Assembly: GCF_964204645.1 (NCBI RefSeq)
Contig: NC_134032.1
Span: forward strand, 10,038,275 to 10,102,274
Length of the DNA: 64,000 bases
Direction: 5' to 3'
DNA from: Tubulanus polymorphus
Taxonomy: Eukaryota; Nemertea; Palaeonemertea; Tubulaniformes; Tubulanidae
The position numbers were made by a program, and so were the translations under genes. A model generated the notes under the pieces. It saw only the letters and a program-made list of their open reading frames with translations. It had not been told where the DNA came from and ran no database searches. Positions 20,001 through 30,621 of the stretch are shown piece by piece. Each line of letters begins with the position of its first letter. Position 1 is the first letter of the stretch.

Positions 20001-22899
20001 AAAACAAAGTACAGAGCCCTTTTAGGAATTGGTATGCAGGTTCTATTTCGTCAAATCACACAGCGGAGCTATGTAAGCCGATAGACTCCTTGTTATAAGT
20101 TGTGCTACCCTCAACAGTGTTCCCTGGAACGCTCCTGGTACTGGACAGCGGAGACGCCGAATTTTGTTGAGTTAATCAATCAGTTAAACAAATAACCTCA
20201 AATATCCATGATTTCTTCGTCTTATCTTTACAGAGATTCAGGGGAAGAAGAGGAGAAACGAGCGCCGTAAGTATTGGGTTCGAACCCCAAATCAAACAGA
20301 ATAGAATAGACATTGAGGTCCCTTTATGATATCATCAAATTGTGACATTTTACAGCGATTCACAGGAAGAGGAAGGTGCCGATTTAGTGAGAAGAATTGC
20401 CGATAGCCTACAGGCGTCGTTACAAGACGTGGAAAAACAAAACCCGTAAGTTTTGGGACCCCACTTTAAAAAACTACTAAAGATTCCATTTGAATGGATT
20501 TGACAAATCGGACATTTACCGTGCCAACGGCTATTTTGCAAATGTCGTACAGTACACAACAAATTTTAGTTTGCATCCATTTCCTAATGCACAATTTTAC
20601 CGTCAGTGGATATATCATATAGCTTGCCTCGAGTGAAATCCTCGGTTGCCACAGTCGCCTGCAGTGTCCTTGTTGTAAACTTCAAGAGTCGGTTGCATCC
20701 TTACCGTCGGTTAAAATGTTAAGCTTAAACCGCTGGTTCAATCACTTAACCAATGATTTTAGATAACCAATGGGGTTATGCGAAGTTCTTAACACGGTTA
20801 TCTCCGCCAGAAGTTTTGGAAAAGTGGCCCTTTTGCTAATGTTTTTGTCATATCCTATAGTACTGTCCTTTTCGGGTTACTCTGCCCCACCCCAAAAAAT
20901 TAATATGCTGGTACGCCCCTGGAACCTATTGGGTTACGCGAAGTTCTTAGCCGGTGGTTGAGAACATATTCTGTACTGGTTAATCAGATCAACTAAGTGC
21001 AACCGGCCTCAGGTTATCCCAATTGACCTCTCTAATCCCATTATCGTCGTTGCAATTCGTCCGACAGTTATAGAAATGAACTGATCACAAATTGCCAAAT
21101 TACCCAGCCGATTTGGAGAAACAGCGTAATTTTTCCTTAGCCTTACACGACGAGGCGGATTAATTTCAACGAGAAGGCTCACCATTCTTTAGGATTTCAT
21201 TTTATTGCCTAAAAACTACATCTACAATGCAGTAAATTTTCTAGAATGCACTCTGCATCGGGACTTCATTTATCAATTATCGCTATATGAATTAATTCAT
21301 CATTATTATTATTATATCATTATCATCTGGAAATTGCACCAATAAGCAGTAAATGTTCAGGGATACTCCCTCGTTTGTCATGGATTATGTATGCCCTTTT
21401 TATAAGTTGTGTTCCCCGGAACGCCCCTGGTTTACTGTACAGCAGAGACGCCGAATTTTGTGAGTTAATCAATCAGTAAAACACATACTTAACCCTGAAA
21501 TATCCACGATTTCTTCGTCTGATTTTTACAGAGATTCAGAGGAAGAAGAGGAGAAACGAGAGCTGTAAGTATTGGGTTTGAACCTCGATTCAAACAGAAT
21601 AAAATAGACATCGAGATGGTCCCTCTATGATATCATCAAATTACCCGTAACACGCATCCTGAAAGATGACTGCTTCTATTGAATTTTATCTTAACTTGAT
21701 GTGTCTGTTAAAATGAATTGCTAATGCCATAATAGACGTTTGCTAATGTAATGATAGACGTTACAGGTAATTTTCAATGATGTGTTTATGTTCGGTTTTA
21801 GACCCAGTCGCCCGATGGATCCGTTCAAACGTGGCCTCGAAAAACTCGTCGACGATGCAAAACGAAAAGCGGAAGAAAATGCAATCGAGTCGAAATCGGA
21901 AGACATTTTCAAACGCCAGGCAGAGGCGATGGCTGACGTCATTAGCATCAAACGATCCCTAGAAAAGAGGTACGTAAAGTTGAGTAGTCCAAACTTAAAA
22001 GTTTCCAGATTTCAAGAATTCAAAAATATATCTTAACAAGATAACTAGATTTATTGATGCCTTGAAGAAAAACGTATGTATTGCTTCGTGTGTCGACAAT
22101 ATATAATATAATTTCAATTAAGTAATTCTAAGGATCAATGAAGTTATTTTGGATTTCAAAATATCGATAATTGAATTGGATTGACCGGCAACCGTGATGA
22201 CGTAGTGCGCATCCTGTCAAAAATTATTGAAATTTATCAAAAATAAAATAAGAGTTACGAAATATAATTACAAAATAAATGCCAAGATTCATAATTGTAA
22301 TTGTTGTTTTGCAACGCCAGTGTTGATGACGTAGTACACATCTACTCGCACAGAACTCCTTGAATATCGCATATAGGTATCATGAAAATAATTATAACGG
22401 TTTTTACGGCGTCAAAAACAACATAAAAGAGAACAACTTTTACAGAGCAAAAAGTACGATGATATGCATTTTAAAATGCTCATTTAGTAGCATTTGATGT
22501 ACAGGTACGCCAGGTGAGCGATTGTGGGAGAGCTTGTTTTTTTCAGGTATCCGCACATGAAACTGAACATCACAGATGCAACCATTACACTTTATTTCTT
22601 TCATCAGGGAATCGGAACTCGAGAAAATTCTGGAAGGCGCCGAAGAAGACGCGAACGTGGCTGACGACCAACCAGACGACATCGTGGTGGACGCTGATAA
22701 ACGAGCTTGTCGTGGTTACGGTAAACCGTGCTCCGGTACGGTCTTTAAAAAGTGCTGCGGTAAACTGCTGTGTCACAAGCCACACGCTAACAGGTTCGGC
22801 ACGTGCGCCATGTGCAAAGGTTTCGAATCGATCTGCTGGAAGGATTCTGAATGTTGTCTCGGGTATACGTGTAGTTGGTTCAGATGCAAACCCGTTTAA
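16994..22899 (+). CDS. ICK-b: secreted multi-exon precursor ending in a double cystine knot
   Basis: Eleven coding exons: 16994-17051, 17586-17610, 17722-17790, 18164-18265, 18554-18610, 18865-18954, 20234-20266, 20356-20445, 21532-21564, 21802-21969, 22608-22899. All have GT-AG borders. The summed length is 1,017 bases, a multiple of three, and no junction codon is a stop. Exon 1 is a signal peptide. The middle exons are acidic modules, most carrying a Lys-Arg site. The last exon carries two six-cysteine knots. From exon 3 on, every internal exon is phase 2-2. The protein would be about 338 residues, entering the secretory pathway and cut by prohormone convertase-type enzymes. It could be a toxin, defence or signalling precursor; sequence does not decide. 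Confidence 0.8.
17586..17610 (+). CDS. ICK-b exon 2, 25-base micro-exon
   Basis: Acceptor ACTTTCAG, donor GTAAGT. It enters in phase 1 and leaves in phase 2, converting the gene to the phase of the cassette exons. The alternative donor GTATGT four bases earlier would give the wrong phase for exon 3. Confidence 0.65.
17722..17790 (+). CDS. ICK-b exon 3
   Basis: Acceptor TTTGTTTCAG, donor GTACAT, phase 2-2. Encodes DEANGISKRIAEFAEEKR, the same acidic-KR-IAE layout as exons A and B. Confidence 0.7.
18164..18265 (+). CDS. ICK-b exon A
   Basis: Phase 2-2, acceptor TTTTTGACAG, donor GTAAGC. Acidic start, then ELFKRIAESLQASF and a second Lys-Arg. Paralog of the ICK-a exon ending at 10517. Confidence 0.75.
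18554..18610 (+). CDS. ICK-b exon G
   Basis: Phase 2-2, acceptor CATTTTAG, donor GTAAGA. Encodes GKTDSGEENAEKRDADCC, a short acidic module with a Lys-Arg site and a Cys pair outside the knot domain. Confidence 0.75.
18865..18954 (+). CDS. ICK-b exon B1
   Basis: Phase 2-2, acceptor ATTATACAG, donor GTAAGT. Module GSQEEEG, then VKRLADSLQASL. Duplicated as B2. Confidence 0.75.
19677..20110. repeat. Dispersed repeat in ICK-b intron
   Basis: TTTAGCTCAGCTGTGACC is followed by two similar segments about 135 bases apart (CTAGTCCTACAGTTTTAA and GAATGTTCTAT at 19,790-19,850 and 19,930-19,990). It resembles a repeat widespread in marine invertebrates, by recollection only. Confidence 0.4.
20234..20266 (+). 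CDS. ICK-b exon C1, 33 bases
   Basis: Phase 2-2, acceptor TCTTTACAG, donor GTAAGT. Encodes DSGEEEEKRA, an acidic run ending in Lys-Arg. Duplicated as C2. Confidence 0.7.
20356..20445 (+). CDS. ICK-b exon B2
   Basis: Phase 2-2, acceptor TTTTACAG, donor GTAAGT. Same length as B1, with VRRIADSLQASL in place of VKRLADSLQASL. Confidence 0.75.
21532..21564 (+). CDS. ICK-b exon C2, 33 bases
   Basis: Phase 2-2, acceptor TTTTTACAG, donor GTAAGT. Encodes DSEEEEEKRE. The surrounding intron also duplicates that of C1. Confidence 0.7.
21802..21969 (+). CDS. ICK-b exon D
   Basis: 168 bases, phase 2-2, acceptor GGTTTTAG, donor GTACGT. A longer charged helical module with FKRGLEKLVDDAKRK and further Lys-Arg sites. 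No counterpart was found in the visible part of ICK-a. Confidence 0.75.
22608..22899 (+). CDS. ICK-b terminal exon, double cystine knot
   Basis: Acceptor TTTCATCAG, phase 2, stop TAA. Acidic propeptide with VVDADKR as the processing site. Then C-x6-C-x7-CC-x4-C-x10-C, Ala-Met, and C-x6-C-x5-CC-x4-C-x4-C. All twelve cysteines are present. The short final loop of the second module differs from ICK-a. Confidence 0.85.
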
Positions 22900-23458
22900 A
22901 TTTGGAGAAGGCGTTAGGTCCTGATTTCATAGACGGGTCGGGTCCAGTTCCACAGTTGTTAGTGTTAAATTTGACTGTAGACTATTAAAGTCGTAAGGGC
23001 CAGTTTCGCTTTACTCTGGATCCAGATCCTCAGTTCTGTGTTAATTTCATCCAGTTCCACGTTGTTACTTTACTTTGACTCCAGGTCTTTGAAACAGGAA
23101 CCTGCATCTTTAAAAGCTGTATATATCAATTAAAATCAAAGATGAAAAATTCATATTTCATTCCAAAATTGAAATCAGAGTATAGATATTTAACCACCAG
23201 AGTATCAGAATCCTACGTTTTTGTAACAGCCTTTTTGAATGGTCAGCATCTAAGGCATTTAAGATATTCGACCAATTCGATGATTATTTATAAAAGCCCG
23301 ATTTCTTACTTTCGTGGTTATGATGAAATGTCTGATTTCTACGTTTTGTCTGTGGATTAAGCTCGGTGTCTCTCTTTTCTTTAAAAGCGTTTAGTTTGAA
23401 TATTTGAATATAGTAGATAACTAGTCCGTAAGAAGTTTATATTCAGAAATATCTAGAA

Positions 23459-23464
23459 AATAAA
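23459..23464 (+). terminator. Candidate polyadenylation signal of ICK-b
   Basis: AATAAA about 560 bases after the ICK-b stop; the first canonical signal found downstream. Confidence 0.4.
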
Positions 23465-24341
23465 GATTATCGTAAAAAAGAGCCTCGTTGCGTTCACTAG
23501 CAATCAGCGGAAGGGGTTTGAATTTCAACGACTGTCAGATTTTTTTTACCGGTACGTGTATCTGGCCCGGTGACGGGAAGTTATTGATATGAGAAACGTG
23601 TGTGAGTGTGCGGAGTATATCCCCTCTTCTTATAACTGTGGCGGGAGTAAATAACTGCCACAAACATATTCTTGGTAAATTCCGCCGCAGCTGCGAGGAC
23701 AGTGAACGGCTAGATATAAGGGCATTAGCGTTCTTGGTGATATAGTATAAAGATGGAAAATATCGTTTGATATTCTGTAGAAAACGATACACATGACCTG
23801 ATCATGCAAACCCCTGTGAACTATGGGACCTTATATGGTCAGAATGGTCTTGAGATACTAGCTATTGTTTTTTTTGTTTCGTCTTCAGACAAGGATTGAC
23901 CCTATTATTCATTTGAAAGGTCTTGCTGTTGTCTGAGTTTAACGATGACGTTGTCTTCACGGGCATAATACCCAGAGGCACGCGCCTCACAACCGACTTA
24001 TTCACAACCGAATTTTTTTTCTTGAGCTAGGAACTGCGATATTTCCACTAAACCAGCAGCGGTAAAAACAAAGGAGTTTCTCGATGACACCAGGTGTAAT
24101 ACTATGACGCTATAAATTTTGCCTAAAGACTTGCTGGAAGACGAGAGTCAGTATTGTGGCTGGATGGGCCCTCTCGTTTTTCCCGCTGGTGTTGATTCTT
24201 ACGGATCGCTTCTTTTGGCAAACACTCACCCTCCCTATAGCTATCTTTGTTGCCTCCATCTACATCCGTTCGCCAAAGTCATTTCCTCCCAATACTCTAT
24301 AGTGGACGAGTATACAGGAGCAGTTGATGTCACCGGAGAAA

Positions 24342-24604
24342 CATCCTCCCTCGGCAGGGATTCGAACCTGATGACATCGCACGAATCCCTGCCACACTAG
24401 ACCGGGTGCGCAGGTACATGCGCGGCTTTGCCACGCGAAAATTTGAGGTACCAATCAGATTGCTCGTTGTATAATCGCTGAGGTAAATTTCACGGAATAA
24501 CTATAAATGGGAAAACCCGGGCTAAAATAAAACGAAATATCTGATTGGCTAATAATGACTAACGCATCGATGCCATCAGGTTCGAATCCCTGCCGGGGAT
24601 GATG
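24342..24604. mobile_element. M1 MITE, complete copy
   Basis: Inverted ends of about 37 bases (CGGCAGGGATTCGAACCTGA at left, reverse complement at right). The core is shared with 4556-4826 and 9431-9780. The flanks CCGGAGAAA and CCGGGAAA look like an eroded target duplication. Confidence 0.75.
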
Positions 24605-25224
24605 CCGGGAAACGGATACTAACTTGCCTGAACGATGCTTGACAAGAGAAATGTCATACTACTAGCTCCTGAATCTGGAATCGGACCTGCTTACCAGGGG
24701 AGAGTCATCAGGACTCCATCAGACGCCAATTAAGGCGTGGTTGTGTTTGTGTGTGAATAATGTATGCGTGCGTGTGTTCGTGACATGGTCAGCAAACAAC
24801 ACGAGGACTCAAAACAGCCACATCGCCCTGACAAAAATATTCTTATATAAATCTTCCTGAGCGTTATTTGTCTATGAATCCGATGTGAATTACTGAAACG
24901 CGTGTTACGAGGCAATTCGTTGTCGACAACAAGTTTTAATAAAGTTGTCAACGACGATTATGTCGCTTCTGGTATCGAGTTTATCACGCGAAAACACGTG
25001 TTACTTTAATAAGCCAATATCCATCGGATCCGACAGTGATTCAGAATATTTTCAATAACGCACCTGGTCTATTTGTGTGGAGCTACATTAATCGATTAAT
25101 AATATTACCAATATACTGATCGATAAAAGAGATTAAAAGGCACAAATTTGTATCCAAATGATATCGATCATAAGTTGTTCTCCTTCGTCACCACGCATTT
25201 GACGTCAATCGATTTTTAAATATT

Positions 25225-25331
25225 CGCATCTGATTGGACACTGGCGTTAAGGTAGGACGACTCGTCCTCTTCTGATTGGACAGTGTACGCGCAGTTTTGC
25301 CTATAAACTTACCGGCTCTGCTCTTTTTCGC
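25225..25331 (+). promoter_or_regulatory. TATA promoter of the Ser/Glu-rich secreted gene
   Basis: CTATAAA at 25301-25307. Two inverted CCAAT boxes (CTGATTGGAC) lie about 35 and 75 bases upstream. The start of transcription is expected near 25330, followed by a short noncoding exon with donor GTAAGT at 25382. Confidence 0.7.
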
Positions 25332-25381
25332 TATTCACGCTACGTATTGAAAGATTCTACATTGTTGCGGTGAAATTGAAA
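25332..25381 (+). other. Noncoding first exon of the Ser/Glu-rich gene
   Basis: Ends at a GTAAGT donor (25382). The matching acceptor ATCCTCAG ends at 25848, twelve bases before the ATG. The 5' edge is inferred from the TATA box. Confidence 0.55.
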
Positions 25382-25859
25382 GTAAGTTTGTGTCTTAAAT
25401 TCATTCAGGTCGCCTAAAACAACTAAGCCGTTATTTCTAAGCGTTACTCAACGTATGCAGTCGATCTCAAATTCTCATTCAAAATCTATTCGTTATTTTT
25501 TTCATATTCAATGAATGACAAATGAAAATTGATCCATGTATGGTCGATTGAAATCGATATGACCTATTACTATGCGTGCCTTTTAGTAGTTGGGCCCTCA
25601 ACCGAATTCATTGTAATAATTCGAAGCTGAATCTGCACTGCTAGAAATTATTAGTTAAATAAACGGTGTGAAATTAAACTAAAGGAGTATAATCATAATC
25701 TATGGTCGACACAATCGAGGACAGTTTATACCGAAAAAAAATTTTAATTTTTGAAAAATCACATCATCGATTTAAGCTAAATGTTTCCCACCGAATTCGC
25801 TAATTTCATTCTACTCTTCATCGTTTCATTTTTATTTCGTATCCTCAGAATCTACAAAG

Positions 25860-25929
25860 ATGGCATCGACAAAAGTCATTTGTTTGTTCCTCATGATGGC
25901 GATACTGGTCTTACACGTGACTGAAACTG
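25860..25929 (+). CDS. Ser/Glu-rich gene, signal exon
   Basis: 23 codons plus one base, donor GTAAGT, with a hydrophobic core and a Thr-Glu-Thr end. Kozak context AAAGATGG. Confidence 0.75.
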
Positions 25930-28900
25930 GTAAGTTCATATACCGGGGCGCTCTAAATCGACGACTTAATTACTCCATTGATTCTCTTAATGACATCATC
26001 AAATTGTGTTCCTTACACTTCCTGTAAATATGGTAGTTTCCATGAATGTAGCAGTCATCTTTTCTTGAAGTATCTAAAAGGCACATTTTGATGATGCCAT
26101 ATGGTCACAGCCATATTTGCGAGGAAAGGGTCTTTTGGGTATTACACTCTTAGCACAAAGGGTTCTTCGGGGGTTCTTTGAAGAACCCGAGGGTTATTAG
26201 AGTTCAAATCTTCGGTAATATAGAATGCAGATGACGTCATGGGACGGGCCGTCTTTAATTCACTTTCAAAATGACGTCATCTGCGAGCACGTCATCACTC
26301 TCGTCAAAGAGTGTTTTTCAAATTATATCTTTTGAATTCCTTTCTTTTAACTACAGCCGGTGAACTGAGATCACGCGATGAAGGTGCAGTAGGGGGTAAG
26401 AAGCATTTTTCATCTAAGAAAGTCGGAGAAAAATATATAATTTGATTTACTCTTCAGATATATAAAAAGATAAATATTCTTAAGAATATCTAATTGAAAA
26501 AATTCTGACGCAGGAAAGACATTCTATCATTGCCATTTTAAAAATCATTCAAAATGGCCGCCGTTGAAAATGATAAACATTTATAGAAATCAGTTTGTCT
26601 GTGTTTTTGTTTTCACGCAGAAAATAAATTAGTATATAATAAGTATATAACCCCGTACATTACCGTAGTATCCTCGGGCAAGTCACTTATCCTCATTGCG
26701 TCTCTCCACCCAGGAGTAAATGGGTACCTGGCCTGATAGATGACTGATACATGGAAATAGAGTGATAAGGCTGGGAGTGCATTTAAACTAGACTCTGTTT
26801 GCGATACCTGCGCTATATTAATGACATTATTATCATTATTATTATCAATTATGTTTCTGGAAGCTACATAAAATAGATATAACTTTCGTCGGGCTGGTGC
26901 CACCCCTGCTGGTATCAAAATTAAAATTTCATTTTCTCTGCTGAGAACAATTAATAAAAGATTACACAAAAAAAATGATTGTTACAATACTAGACCAACA
27001 CGGGATGAACCAAGTTGGCTGCGACCAAATAGGGGGAGGGGGTCCAGTGCCCTGTGGAAACCTTGGACCCAATACTATTTTTCTGGCATTTATTCCCTAT
27101 AGGTGAGGAACCGGTAGAATCACAAGAATCTTCGCTGTCCTCGGAATCGGCATTATCTTCAGAATCGGCAGAATCGGCAGAATCGACAGAATCGTCAGAA
27201 TCGGCAGAATCGGCAGAATCTTCAGAATCGGCAGAATCGTTAGAATCGACAAGCATCAGCAGTGAGTAGGATAGGCGCCCCAAAAGGATAAGCCCAAAAT
27301 TTTTTTCGTATTCTGAAAATGCATTTCTATGTACGGACTTTTTTCTGCCTTTTTCTGGAAACTACAGAAAAGAGATATAACTTTCGTCGGGCTGGTGCCA
27401 CACCTGCTGGTATCAAAATGCAAAATTTCATTTTCTCTGCTGAGAACAATTTAAAAGATTACACAAAAAAAATGATTGTTACAATACTAGACCAACACGG
27501 GATGAACCAAGTTGGCTGCGACCAAATAGGGGGGGGGGGGGGGTCCAGTGCCCTGTGGAAACCTTGGACCCAATACTATTTTTCTGGCATTTATTCCCTA
27601 TAGGCGAAGAACCGGTAGAATCACAAGAATCTTCGCTGTCGGCGGAATCGGCATTATCTTCAGAATCGGCAGAATCGACAGAATCTTCAGAATCGGCAGA
27701 ATCGTTAGAATCGACAAGCATCAGCAGTGAGTAGGGTAGGCGCCCCAAAAGGATAAGCCCAACATTTTTTTCGCATTCTGAAAATGCATTTTTATGTACG
27801 GACTTTTTTCTGCCTTTTTCTGGAAACTACAGAAAAGAGATATAACTTTCGTCGGGCTGGTGCCACACCTGCTGGTATCAAAATGCAAAATTTCATTTTC
27901 TCTGCTGAGAACAATTTAAAAGATTACACAAAAAAAAATGATTGTTACAATACTAGACCAACACGGGATGAACCAAGTTGGCTGCGACCAAATAGGGGGG
28001 GGGGGTCCAGTGCCCTGTGGAAACCTTGGACCCAATACTATTTTTCTGGCATTTATTCCCTATAGGCGAAGAACCGGTAGAATCACAAGAATCTTCGCTG
28101 TCGGCGGAATCGGCATTATCTTCAGAATCGGCAGAATCGACAGAATCTTCAGAATCGGCAGAATCGTTAGAATCGACAAGCATCAGCAGTGAGTAGGGTA
28201 GGCGCCCCAAAAGGATAAGCCCAACATTTTTTTCGTATTCTGAAAATGCATTTTTATGTACGGACTTTTTTCTGCCTTTTTCTGGAAACTACAGAAAAGA
28301 GATATAACTTTCGTCGGGCTGGTGCCACACCTGCTGGTATCAAAATGCAAAATTTCATTTTCTCTGCTGGGAACAATTTAAAAGATTACACAAAAAATGA
28401 TTATTACAATACAAGACCAGCACGGGATGAACCAAGTTGGCTGGGTTACAGTGCCCTGTGGAAACCTTGGACCTAATACTATTTTTCTGGCATTTATTCC
28501 CTATAGGCGAAGAACCGGTAGAATCACAAGAATCTTCGCTGTCGGCGGAATCGGCAGAATCTTTAGAATCGGCAGAATCACCAGATTCCCCAGAATCGCC
28601 AGAATCTTCACAATCGGCAGAATCGGCACGGTCGGCAAGATCGACAAGCCTCAGCAGTGAGTCGGGTAGGTGCCCCAAAAAGGATAAGCCCAAATTTTTT
28701 TTCGTATTCGGAAAATGCATTTTTTATGTACGGACTTTTTCTGCCTTTTTGGGGCGTTCGTCATAACCCCTTTAACCACCAACGCTATACTGGCCTTGTA
28801 AGATGCAATCCAGAATGTACATACCATTTTCAATGTCAGATTGATTGTAGAACAAAGGCTAGCTTCAATTGGTCTCAAATCTAAGCCTTGACTGTTGTTG

Positions 28901-29091
28901 AATAGAGGAACCAAGACCTGCGTGTATCAACGTTAACCCTTTTTCATTTACAAAATAAAGAATTCTTTAACAGAATCAAATTCGAAAAACGTTAAAAATG
29001 TACATAATAGAATATATTTCTTTTTCCCACCACTCAAAGCGTCGAGCCAGGGAGATTAAGGGAAGAACTCAGAACCACAAAATATCAATAA
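25860..29091 (+). CDS. Secreted acidic Ser/Glu-repeat protein (multi-exon)
   Basis: Exons: 25860-25929 (signal peptide MASTKVICLFLMMAILVLHV), 26357-26395, 27103-27261, 27604-27726, 28066-28188, 28507-28656, and a candidate terminal exon 29051-29091. All internal exons are phase 1-1, so the four repeat exons are in frame in any number. The repeats consist of ESAES-type units with Ser-x-Glu at almost every position. Ser-x-Glu is the consensus of the secretory-pathway kinase Fam20C, so a heavily phosphorylated, calcium-binding secreted protein is a reasonable guess. The terminal exon is uncertain; an alternative acceptor TTTTTCCAG near 29490 also gives a short in-frame end. Confidence 0.65.
26357..26395 (+). 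CDS. Ser/Glu-rich gene, exon 2
   Basis: 39 bases, acceptor AACTACAG, donor GTAAGA, phase 1-1. Encodes GELRSRDEGAVG. Confidence 0.6.
26650..26860. mobile_element. SINE-like repeat with ATT-rich tail
   Basis: CGGGCAAGTCACTTATCCTC, CCACCCAGGAGTAAATGGG, then an ATTATTATTATC tail. This matches my recollection of a short retroposon common in marine invertebrates. It lies in the intron before the first repeat unit. Confidence 0.4.
27103..27261 (+). CDS. Ser/Glu repeat exon S1
   Basis: 159 bases, phase 1-1, acceptor CCCTATAG, donor GTGAGT. Starts EEPVESQESS and continues in SES/AES units. Confidence 0.7.
27604..27726 (+). CDS. Ser/Glu repeat exon S2
   Basis: 123 bases, phase 1-1, same splice sites, fewer repeat units than S1. 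Confidence 0.7.
28066..28188 (+). CDS. Ser/Glu repeat exon S3
   Basis: 123 bases, effectively a copy of S2. Confidence 0.7.
28507..28656 (+). CDS. Ser/Glu repeat exon S4
   Basis: 150 bases. Repeats include Ser-Pro-Asp-Ser-Pro-Glu variants and end with Ala-Arg-Ser-Ala-Arg, so it has begun to diverge. Confidence 0.65.
29051..29091 (+). CDS. Candidate terminal exon of the Ser/Glu-rich gene
   Basis: Acceptor GAGCCAG after a TTTCTTTTTCCC tract. It enters in the required phase 1 and gives RLREELRTTKYQ then TAA. It is short, and the alternative at about 29491 is not excluded. Confidence 0.3.
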
Positions 29092-29930
29092 GATCTTCAA
29101 AAAGGTAACATTAGCACACGAAGACTTCATCAAGACTTTTACTTTGATAACGAATTAAATTACGATTGTACTCGATTGATATTTCATCATCCCTTCGTAT
29201 AAACATAATTATGACGTCATCATCTACTCGTTTGCATAACAAAAAAATCCGGTAGGTGTCTCCACGTTACGAGTGCGCTGAGCGGGCATTTCAGTATCAC
29301 GCGGGAAGCGCATATGCAGTAGTAACCAATTGCAGATGATATTAATGACATCAAGGAATCTAGTGATTAGAGATTAGAGATCCGAAAGAAAAGTCTTTCT
29401 GAATGTATGTTCCATGATAGCGGTAGATCAACAGGATGTCGACGAAACTATGAATCGAAACCTTACAACATGATATTTTTATTTTTCCAGCAACAGACTT
29501 GGCCGCCATTTGAAAATTCAGAGATATCAATTCTAGATACAAAAATAGTCGAAACTATGTATAACATTTCGAAATAGAGAAGCTACCGACAAAAAAGTTT
29601 TCCTCAATTGATTAGCTAGTTTTTTCACGTACGTCCTTCGTTTAACTGGTGTTGTAATGAGCATCCCGAACAAAAGAAAAACGAACTTGTTCGAACAAAG
29701 GATTCACTTCTAAGAGATCGTACCTAGCAGTGATTCCACTGCCGGGGGTTCACTGCCGATAAGAACGCTATTTACGGCAATTAACCTAAGTACGTATTCA
29801 AAGGCCTTACACAAATACAGGTGTAAGACCCGTGACTGAGGGACTCGATACTGAGAGACTCGATATGTTACGAAGGAGAATACAGTCTCGAATCGAACTC
29901 TTCATTGAGTTATTTCTGAATCCCAGATTA

Positions 29931-30056
29931 TAGCTGCGATCACACGAATGTTTTAATTCCGTGCCAAATTTGGCTCGGAACGTCACTGTTCACACTGGTG
30001 CGTAATGGGCCCGTGCCCGGATTTGATTCACTCGGGGCTTTGTTAAGTATTGTTAA
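29931..30056. mobile_element. M2 MITE, partial
   Basis: Left end GCGATCACACGA and GTGCCAAATTTGG, then truncated directly before the next M2 copy. Confidence 0.45.
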
Positions 30057-30061
30057 GTATT

Positions 30062-30375
30062 AGCCTCGATCACACGAGTGTTTTGGATCCGGAACAATTG
30101 TACACTCGGTTGCCAAATGGGCCTGGGCCAAATTTGCCCCTACCAAAAACGTCGGAACCTGGCCCGAACCAAATGTTAGCACGGGACAATGATTGCGTGT
30201 GTATTGCAACTGGTTCCAGATGTGACTCACTTCACTTTGTTTGAGCATTGTTTAGTATCGCGTGAATGGTTTGCGCGTGAACGCGCGCTTTCCAACAAGG
30301 CACGGGCCAAATTTGGCTTGAGCCTGATCCGTTCCAATTTGGCCCGGGCCAAATCGTCTCCAAGTGATCGCGGCT
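30062..30375. mobile_element. M2 MITE
   Basis: Ends AGCCTCGATCACACGAG and GTGATCGCGGCT form inverted repeats. The inside is rich in GGCCAAATTTGG-type palindromes. It is homologous over its length to 39778-40087. Confidence 0.7.
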
Positions 30376-30621
30376 TAAATCAGCGCCCGTCGATTGCGAA
30401 TTAATGGCTTGTTGGTTCAAATCGACTGGGCCCAGTTACGCGCTAGCCACGGGTATCGGTGGGTTTAATTCCACGTCAGTTCCGGCTCGGGTTTGACTAT
30501 TTCACATGGCTCAGGATGACCTTTAAAAATGGCGGCTTTTTCAATCGGATTTACGTCGTGTCAAGAGGGTCCAGAGGGGTTAGGGTATAAAGGTCCCAGG
30601 GAGTTAGGATTCCAGCAGTTC

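Larger units (their letters stand above)
18865..21564 (+). repeat. Tandem duplication of the B-C exon block
   Basis: The sequence after B1 (GCAAATGTCGTACA, ATAGCTTGCCT, CAGTCG) recurs after B2. Long intron stretches before C1 (around 19,420-19,690) recur before C2 (around 21,090-21,390). Block length is about 1.3-1.5 kb. Older than the 4,878-bp array, judging by divergence. Confidence 0.75.
22900..25219. other. ICK-b 3' region and intergenic DNA
   Basis: Holds the ICK-b 3' UTR and one M1 MITE. Short ORFs here lack protein character. Confidence 0.5.
26870..28760 (+). repeat. Four tandem exon-intron units of 440-500 bp
   Basis: Units start at GATATAACTTTCGTCGGGCT (about 26875, 27373, 27836, 28298). 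They share intron, CCTATAG acceptor, Ser/Glu exon, GTGAGT donor and downstream sequence. Units 2 and 3 are nearly identical. Unit 1 has the longest repeat array of the four and unit 4 is the most diverged. Confidence 0.9.

Noticed and set aside
20686-21005. Possible MITE with ends CGGTTGCA and TGCAACCG
   Set aside because: Inverted ends are only about 10 bases and no second copy is visible; left as intron.
26990-28720. Asp-Ser repeat proteins on the minus strand resembling dentin-type phosphoproteins
   Set aside because: Plus-strand splice sites, phases and the signal exon explain the repeat; the minus ORFs run into intron sequence.
26870-28760. CRISPR-like regular repeats
   Set aside because: Animal DNA; the units are 440-500 bp exon-intron duplications.
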